A stretch of 64,000 nucleotides of DNA from Pseudomonadota bacterium (GTDB taxonomy: Bacteria; Pseudomonadota; Gammaproteobacteria; Burkholderiales; Rhodocyclaceae): the NCBI GenBank assembly GCA_018261895.1, contig JAGTRT010000023.1, positions 1 to 64,000 of the forward strand, read 5' to 3'. Made by a program: the position numbers and the translations under genes. The first letter of the stretch is position 1, and each line of letters starts with the position of its first letter. Of this stretch, positions 19,659 through 28,404 are shown one piece after another. The notes beneath the pieces were generated by a model. It was given only the letters and a program-made list of their open reading frames with translations, ran no database searches and had not been told where the DNA came from.

Positions 19659-22600
19659 ATGTTGATGTTTGCCTTTTCGGGACAGTCCATGCAACGGCCA
19701 GCCGCTTTCCATGCCCTTCTTGCCCAATTCCTGCGCGGATTTTGCGCTCGCGCGACCGGCCCGCTGTTGCGCATTTGCAACAGCCTGCCCGGCCTCCTGA
19801 TTGGCTTGTTCGCCTGCACCCCGGCCTGGTCGGCTCTGACCGTCGACAGCGTTACGCTGGGCGGCGAGAGCACAATTGCCGTGGCACCGGGTGCCGCCGT
19901 TCCGGTCACGATGTCGGTAACCAACGATGCCACCTATGGATGGAGCGCTACCGCCTGGCGCATCAGCACCAGCGCCCCCGGCACGACAACCTGCTACGAC
20001 CACAGCAATCACCCCGGTGCCAACGCCAGCGCCAGCGAAACCTTCAACATGACGGCGCCCGTCAGCGCCGGCACCTATAACGCCTATCTCGTCGCCGCCA
20101 GCAACAGCAGTTGCGGCGGGGTGACCACGTTGGCAACCTTGCCCAATGGCGTAATCGTGGCCGCGCCCACACTGGCCAAGACCGCCAGCAGTTCTTCGGC
20201 CGTCATCGGCGACACGATCACCTTTACCGTCACAGCGACCAATCCGCTCGCCGTCCCCCTCAATAACGTCGTCGTCACCGACACGCTGGCTACTGGCATG
20301 ACTTACTCGGCCTATGCGGCCACGCTGGGTACCGCCACCAACGCGGGGCAGATTGTCACCTGGACGATTCCATCGATCCCCGCCTCCGGCTCGGCACAGC
20401 TCACGCTGGCCATCACCCTCAGCCAGCAGGGAACGCTGATCAATACTGCCAGTTCGACCGGCGCCACGTCGGCTACCGCGAGCATCGTCGTCCTGCCCAA
20501 CGCGGCCACCCACTTCCGGCTCGATGAAACTGCCGGTTCTTGGACCGGTGCCAGCGGCGAGATTCTCGACAGCGGCGGCACCAACCTGACCGGACGGCGC
20601 ATCACGTCCACGTCGCCAACCACGACCAACGTCGTTTCACCGTCCCCGACCATCGGCTCGCAGAACAGCTCAGTCGTCGCCAGTTTCTGTAACGCCGGCA
20701 GTTTCGACGGCAAGGCCATCATCGAAGTTGCGCAGAATCCCTTGCTGCAATACACGACCAAGCTGTCCGCCTCGGCATGGATCTACGCGACCGCCTACCC
20801 GACCAGCGATCTGTACTCGATCCTCTCCAACGACCAGAACTACGAGTTCCACATCAACCCGAGCGGCAAACTGTTCTGGTGGTGGAACTACTCTACGCTT
20901 ACCTCGAACACCACCATTCCCAAGAACAAGTGGACCCATATCGCCATCACGATGGACTCCAGTGCATCGGGCGGACGGCAACGCATCTACATCAATGGCG
21001 TTCAGGACTCGTCGACCAACAACTGGAAGGGAACGCTGAAGACCAACACCTGCAATTTCTATATCGGTGGCGACGTATCGACCAGTGCTTCCTGCCCCAT
21101 CATTTCCGCCCGAAATTTTCGCGGCATGATCGACGAGGTCAAGCTCTACAACTATGAACTGAGCGCTTCGGAAGTTCAGGCCGACATGATCTGGGGACGC
21201 ACCTGTTCGGGCGCATACGATCACATCCGGATCGAACACGACGGCAACGGCTCGACCTGCAACCCTGAAACCGTCACGATCAAGGCCTGCCTGGACAGCA
21301 CCTGCTCTGCCCTCTATCCCGGCAACGTCACGGTCAACCTCTCGCCAAGCGGCTGGGTCGGCGGCAACACCTTCAGTTTCTCCGGTGGCGTCGCCTCCCG
21401 GCAGCTCAGCATCACATCGGGCAGCACGGTGACACTGGGCGTGACCAACGCTTCGCCGACGCCCAATTCCGTTGCCCGCTGCTTCAACGGCAGCACGGAA
21501 ACCTGTTCGCTGAACTTTGCGGCCGCTTCCTGTGCCTTCGATGCCGTCGAACCGGGCGCCAGCCCGCAGACGGATCTCTACACCAAGCTGGCGAGCACTG
21601 CCTTCAATGTCGACGTCCTGGCCCTGAACGCCAGCAAGGCCGTGAATACGACCTTCACCGGCACCGTGGCGGTCGATCTGGTCGACTCGTCCACCTCGAC
21701 CTGCCCCTCCGGCGGTGGCCTGACGAGCGCCACCAGCCTGACCTTCGCCGCTGCCGACAAGGGTCGCAAGACGCTGAGTTTCAATTTCCCGAATGCCAAG
21801 CGCAACGTTCGTGTGCGCATGATTCAGGGGGCTGGCCTGCCCGCCTGCTCGGCTGACAATTTCGCCATTCGGCCGCAGCAATTCACGGTCGCGTCCGACA
21901 CCATGACCAATACGGCACTGACCGGCACGCCCAAGGCCGTCGCGGGGACAGCCTTCAAACTGACCGCCAGCGCCGGTGTGACGAGCGGCTATGACGGCAC
22001 CCCGACGCTGGACTTGAGCAAGGTGGTAGACCACAACGCCGCGGCGATTGCCAGCGGCACCCTGACCGGCAGCTTTGCCGCCGGCACGGGCGCCGACGCG
22101 ACAGGCACCAACTTCAAGTACCTCGATGTCGGCAACATCCAGCTGACGACCGATGCCGTCAAGGATGCCACCTACACAAGCGTGGACCAGACCGGCGACT
22201 GCGTAGCGGGCAGCACCTCGAACACGCTGTCGGGCGGCAAGTATGGCTGCAACATCGGCAGCCAGGCGAGCGCCAAAATGGGGCGCTGGTACCCGAGCCA
22301 CTATTCGTTCGATGGCGACCTGACGCCGTTCTGCCTGGGTGGCAATTTCACTTACATGGGTCAGGATGCCCTGGGCGTCGCCTTGACCCTCAAGGCCCAC
22401 GCCACTGGCAGCGGGGCGGCGTCTGCCAGCGATCCGGTGACCAGTCGTTATACGGCGGGTTACACCAATCTGGCACCTGTCACCGTCACCGGCGACAACG
22501 GCGGCGCTGCGGTCGCCGTCACCCGACTGAACAGCCCGAACTTCCCGACCATGCCGAATACCGCGCTTTGGTCAGCCGGCCTGTTCACCATTGCCGACAC

Positions 22601-23195
22601 CTATTCCTTTGCCAAGCTTGCCTCGCCGGACGGCCCCTACGACGCATTCAAGCTCAAGGTCGCACTGACCGACCCCGACGGCTCAAGCCTGATCGGAACG
22701 AGCGCCGACAAGGAAACGCACACGACTGCCATTCGCTACGGGCGCCTGCGCCTGAGCAACGCCCATGGCTCGGAACTGCTCGACCTGCCGATTCCGTTCG
22801 AGGCCCAGTACTGGACGAGTGGCGGCTACTACGCCACGAACCGACTCGACAGCTGCACCAGCTTCAACATGTCGAGCTTCATTTTCAGCAATTTCACGAA
22901 CAACCTCTCCGCCTGCGAAACCCAGCTTTCGCCAACGGGCAACCAAACACTGAGTGGCGGCAAGCTGGCCATGAAACTGACCAAACCAGGCCTGGATGCG
23001 AGCAACGTACCCAACCGGGGCAGCGTTCAACTCAGCCTCAATGTCGGCAGCACTGCCAGTGGATCAACCTGTGTTTCGGGCAGTTCATCCGCTGCCACGG
23101 CAGCCAATCTCGGCTGGGCGGGAAGTAACCCGAGCGGCACGGCGAGTTTCGGGATATTCCGCTCGCCCTACATCTACTTCAAGGAAAGCTTCTAG
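19659..23195 (+). CDS. mshQ: MshQ-like surface protein with LamG-like and DUF6701-like regions
   Basis: Signal peptide; DUF11-like TDTLATGMTYSAYAATLG; LamG-like WTHIAITMDSSASGGRQRIYINGVQD; C-terminal YGRLRLSNAHGSELLDLPIPFEAQYW. Confidence 0.78.
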   Translation: MLMFAFSGQSMQRPAAFHALLAQFLRGFCARATGPLLRICNSLPGLLIGLFACTPAWSALTVDSVTLGGESTIAVAPGAAVPVTMSVTNDATYGWSATAWRISTSAPGTTTCYDHSNHPGANASASETFNMTAPVSAGTYNAYLVAASNSSCGGVTTLATLPNGVIVAAPTLAKTASSSSAVIGDTITFTVTATNPLAVPLNNVVVTDTLATGMTYSAYAATLGTATNAGQIVTWTIPSIPASGSAQLTLAITLSQQGTLINTASSTGATSATASIVVLPNAATHFRLDETAGSWTGASGEILDSGGTNLTGRRITSTSPTTTNVVSPSPTIGSQNSSVVASFCNAGSFDGKAIIEVAQNPLLQYTTKLSASAWIYATAYPTSDLYSILSNDQNYEFHINPSGKLFWWWNYSTLTSNTTIPKNKWTHIAITMDSSASGGRQRIYINGVQDSSTNNWKGTLKTNTCNFYIGGDVSTSASCPIISARNFRGMIDEVKLYNYELSASEVQADMIWGRTCSGAYDHIRIEHDGNGSTCNPETVTIKACLDSTCSALYPGNVTVNLSPSGWVGGNTFSFSGGVASRQLSITSGSTVTLGVTNASPTPNSVARCFNGSTETCSLNFAAASCAFDAVEPGASPQTDLYTKLASTAFNVDVLALNASKAVNTTFTGTVAVDLVDSSTSTCPSGGGLTSATSLTFAAADKGRKTLSFNFPNAKRNVRVRMIQGAGLPACSADNFAIRPQQFTVASDTMTNTALTGTPKAVAGTAFKLTASAGVTSGYDGTPTLDLSKVVDHNAAAIASGTLTGSFAAGTGADATGTNFKYLDVGNIQLTTDAVKDATYTSVDQTGDCVAGSTSNTLSGGKYGCNIGSQASAKMGRWYPSHYSFDGDLTPFCLGGNFTYMGQDALGVALTLKAHATGSGAASASDPVTSRYTAGYTNLAPVTVTGDNGGAAVAVTRLNSPNFPTMPNTALWSAGLFTIADTYSFAKLASPDGPYDAFKLKVALTDPDGSSLIGTSADKETHTTAIRYGRLRLSNAHGSELLDLPIPFEAQYWTSGGYYATNRLDSCTSFNMSSFIFSNFTNNLSACETQLSPTGNQTLSGGKLAMKLTKPGLDASNVPNRGSVQLSLNVGSTASGSTCVSGSSSAATAANLGWAGSNPSGTASFGIFRSPYIYFKESF

Positions 23196-23245
23196 GGCGA
23201 TCACGACGACCGGCGGGACGCCCCCGCCGCCAACCTGAGCGGGCC

Positions 23246-23677
23246 CTAGCAGTCGAAGGGCGCGCTGACGATGGCAGCGTTACGGCATTTCTCGATCGTG
23301 ACCTCGACGCGGCGTTCGATGCCGGGTGCCTTGACCGCATTGGCAACGGCCACCGAGGTGATGCGGTAGATACGAATCTGCCGGTCGGCCTCGGTGTGGT
23401 CTGAACTGGTGCAGCCAACCGTTACCGTGTGATCGGGAATCGCCGGCGTGCCGTTGACGCAGGCCGGCAACGCCGCATTCTGGGCATTCGGGTCGAGCTG
23501 GAACATGCCCCACTCAGCCCCCGCCCGCGCCGCCTGATACGCTCGCGCGCCGCCGATGTCCGATGCCAGATTGACATGGGCCGTCGAGACGACATTGGCA
23601 ATCACCGCCGCCAGCACCGACATGAGCAGCAACAGGAAGATGCCGGTGATGATCGAGACGCCACGTTGCCTGGCCAT
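23246..23677 (-). CDS. mshP: MshP-like minor pilin
   Basis: MARQRGVSIITGIFLLLLMSVLAAVIANVV. Confidence 0.72.
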   Translation of the reverse strand: MARQRGVSIITGIFLLLLMSVLAAVIANVVSTAHVNLASDIGGARAYQAARAGAEWGMFQLDPNAQNAALPACVNGTPAIPDHTVTVGCTSSDHTEADRQIRIYRITSVAVANAVKAPGIERRVEVTIEKCRNAAIVSAPFDC

Positions 23678-23697
23678 GCCTCGACCAGGAGGCTTTG

Positions 23698-23733
23698 ACG
23701 GTCTACCGGAAAAATGGGGCAAATTTGAAATCA
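23698..23733. repeat. dispersed repeat copy between mshO and mshP
   Basis: acggtctaccggaaaaatggggcaaatttgaaatca. Confidence 0.75.
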
Positions 23734-24576
23734 TGGCGTGTTCTGGACATCCACCTGATGCAGCAGCTCGACCGACTCGCCATTGCGCGTCAGCGTCAAC
23801 CGCATCACGACCAGGCCATTGCGCTGCAGGACTGCCGGCGCGTAGTTGAAGGAACACGCGGAGACATTGTCGGCAATCACCGCCGTCACGCCGCCCAGGG
23901 CACCGAAGGCCACCGGCTGGGCCGCCTGGAAACCATAACCGGAATGGCGAAGCAGCGAGCCACCGGCACACTCGTAGGTCACCGGCGAGCCGACGACCTG
24001 GAAGCGGCTCTGCGGTGATGCGAGCGGAAACTGGACGCCGGCCGGCGCGAAGGTGATCGTGCTCAAGCCGCTGCCGGCCGTTGCGGCGCGCCGACTCGTT
24101 CCGGCATACACATCCGACCCCGGCAGGCCAAGGTTGTAAATCACCAGTTGATCGCCCACCAGCACCGTCACCGTCGGCCCGAGCACCTCGAAACTGGCGT
24201 CGGTGTTGCTGGTGAAGTCGAGGATATTGCCGCCGCCCGTGCTGTTGACCTCGGCCCGATAGCGCCCGGCATCGTGGATCGGCACGAACTCGAGAAAATT
24301 GCCCGACTGGCGCACGCTGTTGGGCAAGGCCGACTGCAACTCGCGCGCGATGCGGCGCAAAGCCGTATCGGCCGCGTCGGCCAATTCGGCACGATTGGTG
24401 GCATCCATGTAGGCACCGATCTGCCCGCGTCCGAACATCGCCACCATGGACACCACGATGCCCGTGATGACGATCGAAATGATCATTTCGACCAGCGTAA
24501 AGCCGCGCTCATGGCGAGAACGGCCGATCTCATGGTCAACCGGGAAAAATGCCCGAAATTCAAATGCGCGGCGCAT
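23731..24576 (-). CDS. mshO: MshO-like minor pilin (PilW type)
   Basis: RHERGFTLVEMIISIVITGIVVSMVAMFG. Confidence 0.75.
   Translation of the reverse strand: MRRAFEFRAFFPVDHEIGRSRHERGFTLVEMIISIVITGIVVSMVAMFGRGQIGAYMDATNRAELADAADTALRRIARELQSALPNSVRQSGNFLEFVPIHDAGRYRAEVNSTGGGNILDFTSNTDASFEVLGPTVTVLVGDQLVIYNLGLPGSDVYAGTSRRAATAGSGLSTITFAPAGVQFPLASPQSRFQVVGSPVTYECAGGSLLRHSGYGFQAAQPVAFGALGGVTAVIADNVSACSFNYAPAVLQRNGLVVMRLTLTRNGESVELLHQVDVQNTP
24532..24567. repeat. dispersed repeat copy spanning mshD stop / mshO start
   Basis: atggtcaaccgggaaaaatgcccgaaattcaaatgc. Confidence 0.78.
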
Positions 24577-25114
24577 AGCGGAAACGATAGCCGGTCAAGG
24601 AAAAAGACTCAGTGCCATGAGTAACGGTCACCGTCACGCTCAGTGCGGCGCTGTCATCCGCCAGACCCAGCGCCGTACCGACACGGGCGACAGCGATGCT
24701 GGCCGAATAGCCCGCCATGGGGTTCGAGCCCGACGGATCATCGATATTGGCCATGGAAAAGCCAGCATAGTCGGCCACATTGTCGAAAGCCGTACCGGTG
24801 CCCGCCGCATAACGGGTCTCGGCCGCCGGCGTCGGGCCGAAAGCATTCTGCGGATTGGTGCAGCCGGCATACGATAGCGCAGTCGATGCAGCCGCATCAT
24901 CCGGGTCGCACCAGGTGAAGGGCTGATGCATGGCCTCGTTGAGCACTGACTCGGCAATGGCCACGAGCTGCTTGGTCAGCATCGGATCCGCACTGGACCG
25001 GATGGCCGGATTCATCACCGACACCAGCCCGATCACCCCGACACTGACGATCAGGATGAACATGATCTGCTCGATCAGCGTGATGCCACGCTGCAGCGCC
25101 GGCCTAATGGACAT
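24560..25114 (-). CDS. mshD: MshD-like minor pilin
   Basis: MSIRPALQRGITLIEQIMFILIVSVGVIGL, MHQPFTWCDPDD. Confidence 0.75.
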   Translation of the reverse strand: MSIRPALQRGITLIEQIMFILIVSVGVIGLVSVMNPAIRSSADPMLTKQLVAIAESVLNEAMHQPFTWCDPDDAAASTALSYAGCTNPQNAFGPTPAAETRYAAGTGTAFDNVADYAGFSMANIDDPSGSNPMAGYSASIAVARVGTALGLADDSAALSVTVTVTHGTESFSLTGYRFRYAPRI

Positions 25115-25670
25115 AACCCGTTTCCGCCTCAACCGTGATGGCCAGCGATGCCGGCAATCCGGAGACGCTGATCACGGCACCGGCCGCCGGTCGCCCGGCG
25201 GCATCGAATACCACATCGGCCGGCAAGGCCGCAAAACTGACGTTGCCACTCGCCGTCACCACGAGCGGGCGCGTGTCCGGCCCAGCCAGCGCCGAACCGC
25301 CAGTGCAATTCGCCGCGCCGTTGACATTGGAAATCGAGACCGTGACCGTTGCCGGCGCCGCCGAAAAACTGGCACAAACCGTCCGCCGAGCCGCAATGGC
25401 CGACTTTTGCGCGTAGCGCAGGGCTGTCACGACCCGATCACGGAAGCCGCGCTCGTCAAAACCCGAACCACCGCTCCACTTGGGCAAGAGCACGACGGCC
25501 ATGATGCCGATGATCACCATGACGGTTATCAACTCGATGAGCGTGAATCCTCGACTCCGTTCAAACTGCAAAAACCCGCCTCGCGGCGGGTTTGCACACG
25601 GCCCCGTTGCACGAGGAAAAATCCTCGCGATCGGTATCGACAGCCGTTTTTCGTCTGAGCGCAGGTTCAA
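25104..25670 (-). CDS. mshC: MshC-like minor pilin (GspH type); true start probably near 25575
   Basis: ERSRGFTLIELITVMVIIGIMAVVLLPKW. Confidence 0.72.
   Translation of the reverse strand: MNLRSDEKRLSIPIARIFPRATGPCANPPRGGFLQFERSRGFTLIELITVMVIIGIMAVVLLPKWSGGSGFDERGFRDRVVTALRYAQKSAIAARRTVCASFSAAPATVTVSISNVNGAANCTGGSALAGPDTRPLVVTASGNVSFAALPADVVFDAAGRPAAGAVISVSGLPASLAITVEAETGYVH
25567..25595 (-). terminator. intercistronic hairpin downstream of mshA
   Basis: Minus strand: aaacccgcc-gcga-ggcgggttttt. Confidence 0.72.
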
Positions 25671-26090
25671 TTAGCCCGTACAGACAACCGTCGCGGTAGC
25701 CGTCTGAGACTGCTGACCGGTGATGGTGCAGGTAACGGCCGTACCGGCAGCCTGCGCAGCACAGGTGGCATCGGTCGTAACGCTGTAGCCGGTGGGCAAC
25801 GCATTGCCAACCAGACCACCTACTGTCGAGGCAGCCAGGGTCGCGCAGGCATTCGCCGCATTCAGGCGCGCACAGGTTGCGTGAGCGGTACCACGCGCCA
25901 TACAAGTCGAGTAATTGATCGCCGAAGCGGAAGTCAATGCGCCAGCCACGCCCTCAACAGCGGCGTCGGCGGCATCCGTACGCAGATCGACGAACTTGGG
26001 CAATGCCGTCGCCGCCAAAATACCAAGAATGACAATGACAACAATCAACTCGATCAGGGTAAAGCCTTTTTGCATGGTTTTCATTTCCAA
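25671..26090 (-). CDS. mshA: MSHA major pilin MshA-like
   Basis: MQKGFTLIELIVVIVILGILAATALPKFVDL type IV prepilin. Confidence 0.8.
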   Translation of the reverse strand: MEMKTMQKGFTLIELIVVIVILGILAATALPKFVDLRTDAADAAVEGVAGALTSASAINYSTCMARGTAHATCARLNAANACATLAASTVGGLVGNALPTGYSVTTDATCAAQAAGTAVTCTITGQQSQTATATVVCTG

Positions 26091-26108
26091 CTCCTCAATT
26101 CAAAAAAA

Positions 26109-26675
26109 TCAACATCCGGTCGTGGTCAGCCCGCTGATCGTTGCCGCAGTATTCGGCGCGGTCGGCTGGGTATATTTAAAGAAACAGGTTGAAGCATTGG
26201 TCGCACCGAGGACGCCGAAGGTGGCTTCGCTTCCCAAAACATCGTAGGTATAGCCCTCTGCCTGCAGTTGCGCGGCGTCCGGATTGAAAACGCCGGTCAG
26301 GCCGGCCATCGAAAGAATGCCGGGGGTACCGATTGTCGTCACCGCCGGGTAGGCGTAGACCATGTTGATGAGACCGCTTTCGGTGCACACCGTGCCTGTC
26401 GCGCCGGTTGCATTGTTGGCCGTGCCGCCACCGGCACAGGGCGCCGTATCGGCAATGCCAGCCCGCGAGAAGGCAGTTGCATGGACCAATGCCGAGGCTG
26501 CCGACACGCTGCCCCGCGCCGCCTGCAATTTGGCGATGCGGGCATCGCGCTGCAGATTGACGAAGCGCGGCAAGGCCACGGCAGCGAGGATGCCGAGAAT
26601 GATCACGACGACGATCAATTCGATCAGCGTGAAGCCGAACTGTCCGTGCTGGCGACGATGGGGTAGGGAGCTCAT
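26109..26675 (-). CDS. mshB: MSHA pilin MshB-like
   Basis: QFGFTLIELIVVVIILGILAAVALPRFVNLQRDAR. Confidence 0.75.
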   Translation of the reverse strand: MSSLPHRRQHGQFGFTLIELIVVVIILGILAAVALPRFVNLQRDARIAKLQAARGSVSAASALVHATAFSRAGIADTAPCAGGGTANNATGATGTVCTESGLINMVYAYPAVTTIGTPGILSMAGLTGVFNPDAAQLQAEGYTYDVLGSEATFGVLGATNASTCFFKYTQPTAPNTAATISGLTTTGC

Positions 26676-26735
26676 ATCTTCATTAACGACTGTAAGTTTT
26701 AGTACTTTAGACATATTGGCCTTTCTGCTCAAGAT

Positions 26736-27164
26736 TTATTCTTGCCGATCTTCCAGTCGCAACAAGCCGACCCCTGCCACCACGGCCCTCGGCCGGTCGA
26801 GATTTTCATCCCGACTGAGCTTGAACCGTGCCCGGTGACCATCGCGAAAGCGATACACCAGCTCCCTTTCCCGACGGTCGAAATACCAGACCGACTTGCT
26901 ATCCGGCACGCCATCCACTTCGCCCACATAGTTCGCCGGCCGGTTGGCAACCCAGTCCAGCGGGTTGTCGCTCTTCGGCAGGCTGCCACCAAATGTCTCA
27001 CGATGCGCGACCACTTCGATCAATCCGACGCGTATCGCCGACACCTCGGCCTGAACGCCTGCTTCTTCCAGTTCGCTTCCCGTTCGCCCCAGGGCCTTCA
27101 ACAGCACCATGGCCAGTATGCCGATCAGGATCACGACAACCGCAAATTCGTAGTAACGCCGCAT
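26736..27164 (-). CDS. mshF: MshF-like protein
   Basis: MRRYYEFAVVVILIGILAMVLLKAL; position between mshG and mshB. Confidence 0.6.
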   Translation of the reverse strand: MRRYYEFAVVVILIGILAMVLLKALGRTGSELEEAGVQAEVSAIRVGLIEVVAHRETFGGSLPKSDNPLDWVANRPANYVGEVDGVPDSKSVWYFDRRERELVYRFRDGHRARFKLSRDENLDRPRAVVAGVGLLRLEDRQE

Positions 27165-27171
27165 GGCCGTC

Positions 27172-28398
27172 TCAGCGCTTGATGGCCACCTTGCCGAGAT
27201 CCCACATCGGCAGGAAGATGCCCAGCGCCAGCACCAGCACAAGGGCGCCCAGGCAGACGATCAGAATCGGTTCGATCTGCTGGCCGAGCGTCTTGAGTTC
27301 GTATTCGACTTCGCGCTGATACATCTGGCCGACCTCTTCCAGCATGTCGTCCAGCGCACCTGACTCCTCGCCCACCGACACCATCTGCAACACCACGGGC
27401 GTGAAGAAGCCCGAGGCGATGGCCGCCCGCACGACGCTTTCGCCGCGCTCGACGGTATCGCGCATGCCCTCGATCTTGGCGGCGATGTAACTGTTGTCGA
27501 CCGTCTGCGCCGAATTGGTCAGGGCCTGCATGACCGGCACGCCGCTGCGCATGCCGAGCGCGAAGCTGCGGGCGAAGCGGGCCATGGCGGCCTTGCGGAC
27601 GATCTTGCCGGCGATGGGAAAGCGCAGCACCAGCGACTCCCATTGCATGCGCCCCGACTCCGTCCCCACCCAGGCACGGAATAGAAAGACGGCGGCGACG
27701 GCACCGACCAGCATGGCTGGCCACCAGGCGACCATGAATTTGGAAAAACCGAGCAGAATCTGCGTCATGAACGGCAACTCGGCGCCGAATCCCTCGAACA
27801 CCTTGGCAAAGGCGGGGATCACGAACAGATTCACGACAACGATGGCAGCGGCCATCGCCAGCACAACAAAGGTCGGATAGCGCAGAGCCGACTTCACCTG
27901 TTCGCGCATGAAGCGCTCGAACTCGAGGTGATCGAAGAGGCGCAGGAAAATTTCGTCGAGCAGGCCGGTGGCCTCGCCGACGCGCACCATGGACACATAA
28001 AACGGGTTGAATACCTCGGGATGGCGGGCCAGGGAAACCGATAGTTCGCGACCGGCTTCAAGGCTTTCGCGCACGTCGCGAATCACTTCCCTCATGGCCG
28101 GATTGGTCGCCGACTCCTGCAGGCCGCTCAGGGCGCGCATGATGGGCACGCCGGAACGCAACAAGGTATGGATCTGCCGCGAGAACAGCAGGATATCGAC
28201 GTGCTCGACCTTCGGCTTGAACAGCGTTATGCCGGCATCGCCGGAGCGCTTCACTGCGGACTGGGTTTCCTGGATCGAAACCGGCGTGATGCCCCGGCCG
28301 AGGAGCAGGTCGGCCACACCGCCCGAGGTCGCGCCTTCGAGCACGCCTTCGATCAGCTTGCCGCTGCCATCCCGTCCCTTGTAGGCAAAATTGGCCAC
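27172..28398 (-). CDS. mshG: MshG inner-membrane platform protein (GspF family)
   Basis: MANFAYKGRDGSGKLIEGVLEGAT, repeated GspF domains. Confidence 0.88.
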   Translation of the reverse strand: MANFAYKGRDGSGKLIEGVLEGATSGGVADLLLGRGITPVSIQETQSAVKRSGDAGITLFKPKVEHVDILLFSRQIHTLLRSGVPIMRALSGLQESATNPAMREVIRDVRESLEAGRELSVSLARHPEVFNPFYVSMVRVGEATGLLDEIFLRLFDHLEFERFMREQVKSALRYPTFVVLAMAAAIVVVNLFVIPAFAKVFEGFGAELPFMTQILLGFSKFMVAWWPAMLVGAVAAVFLFRAWVGTESGRMQWESLVLRFPIAGKIVRKAAMARFARSFALGMRSGVPVMQALTNSAQTVDNSYIAAKIEGMRDTVERGESVVRAAIASGFFTPVVLQMVSVGEESGALDDMLEEVGQMYQREVEYELKTLGQQIEPILIVCLGALVLVLALGIFLPMWDLGKVAIKR

Positions 28399-28404
28399 GC
28401 CGGC

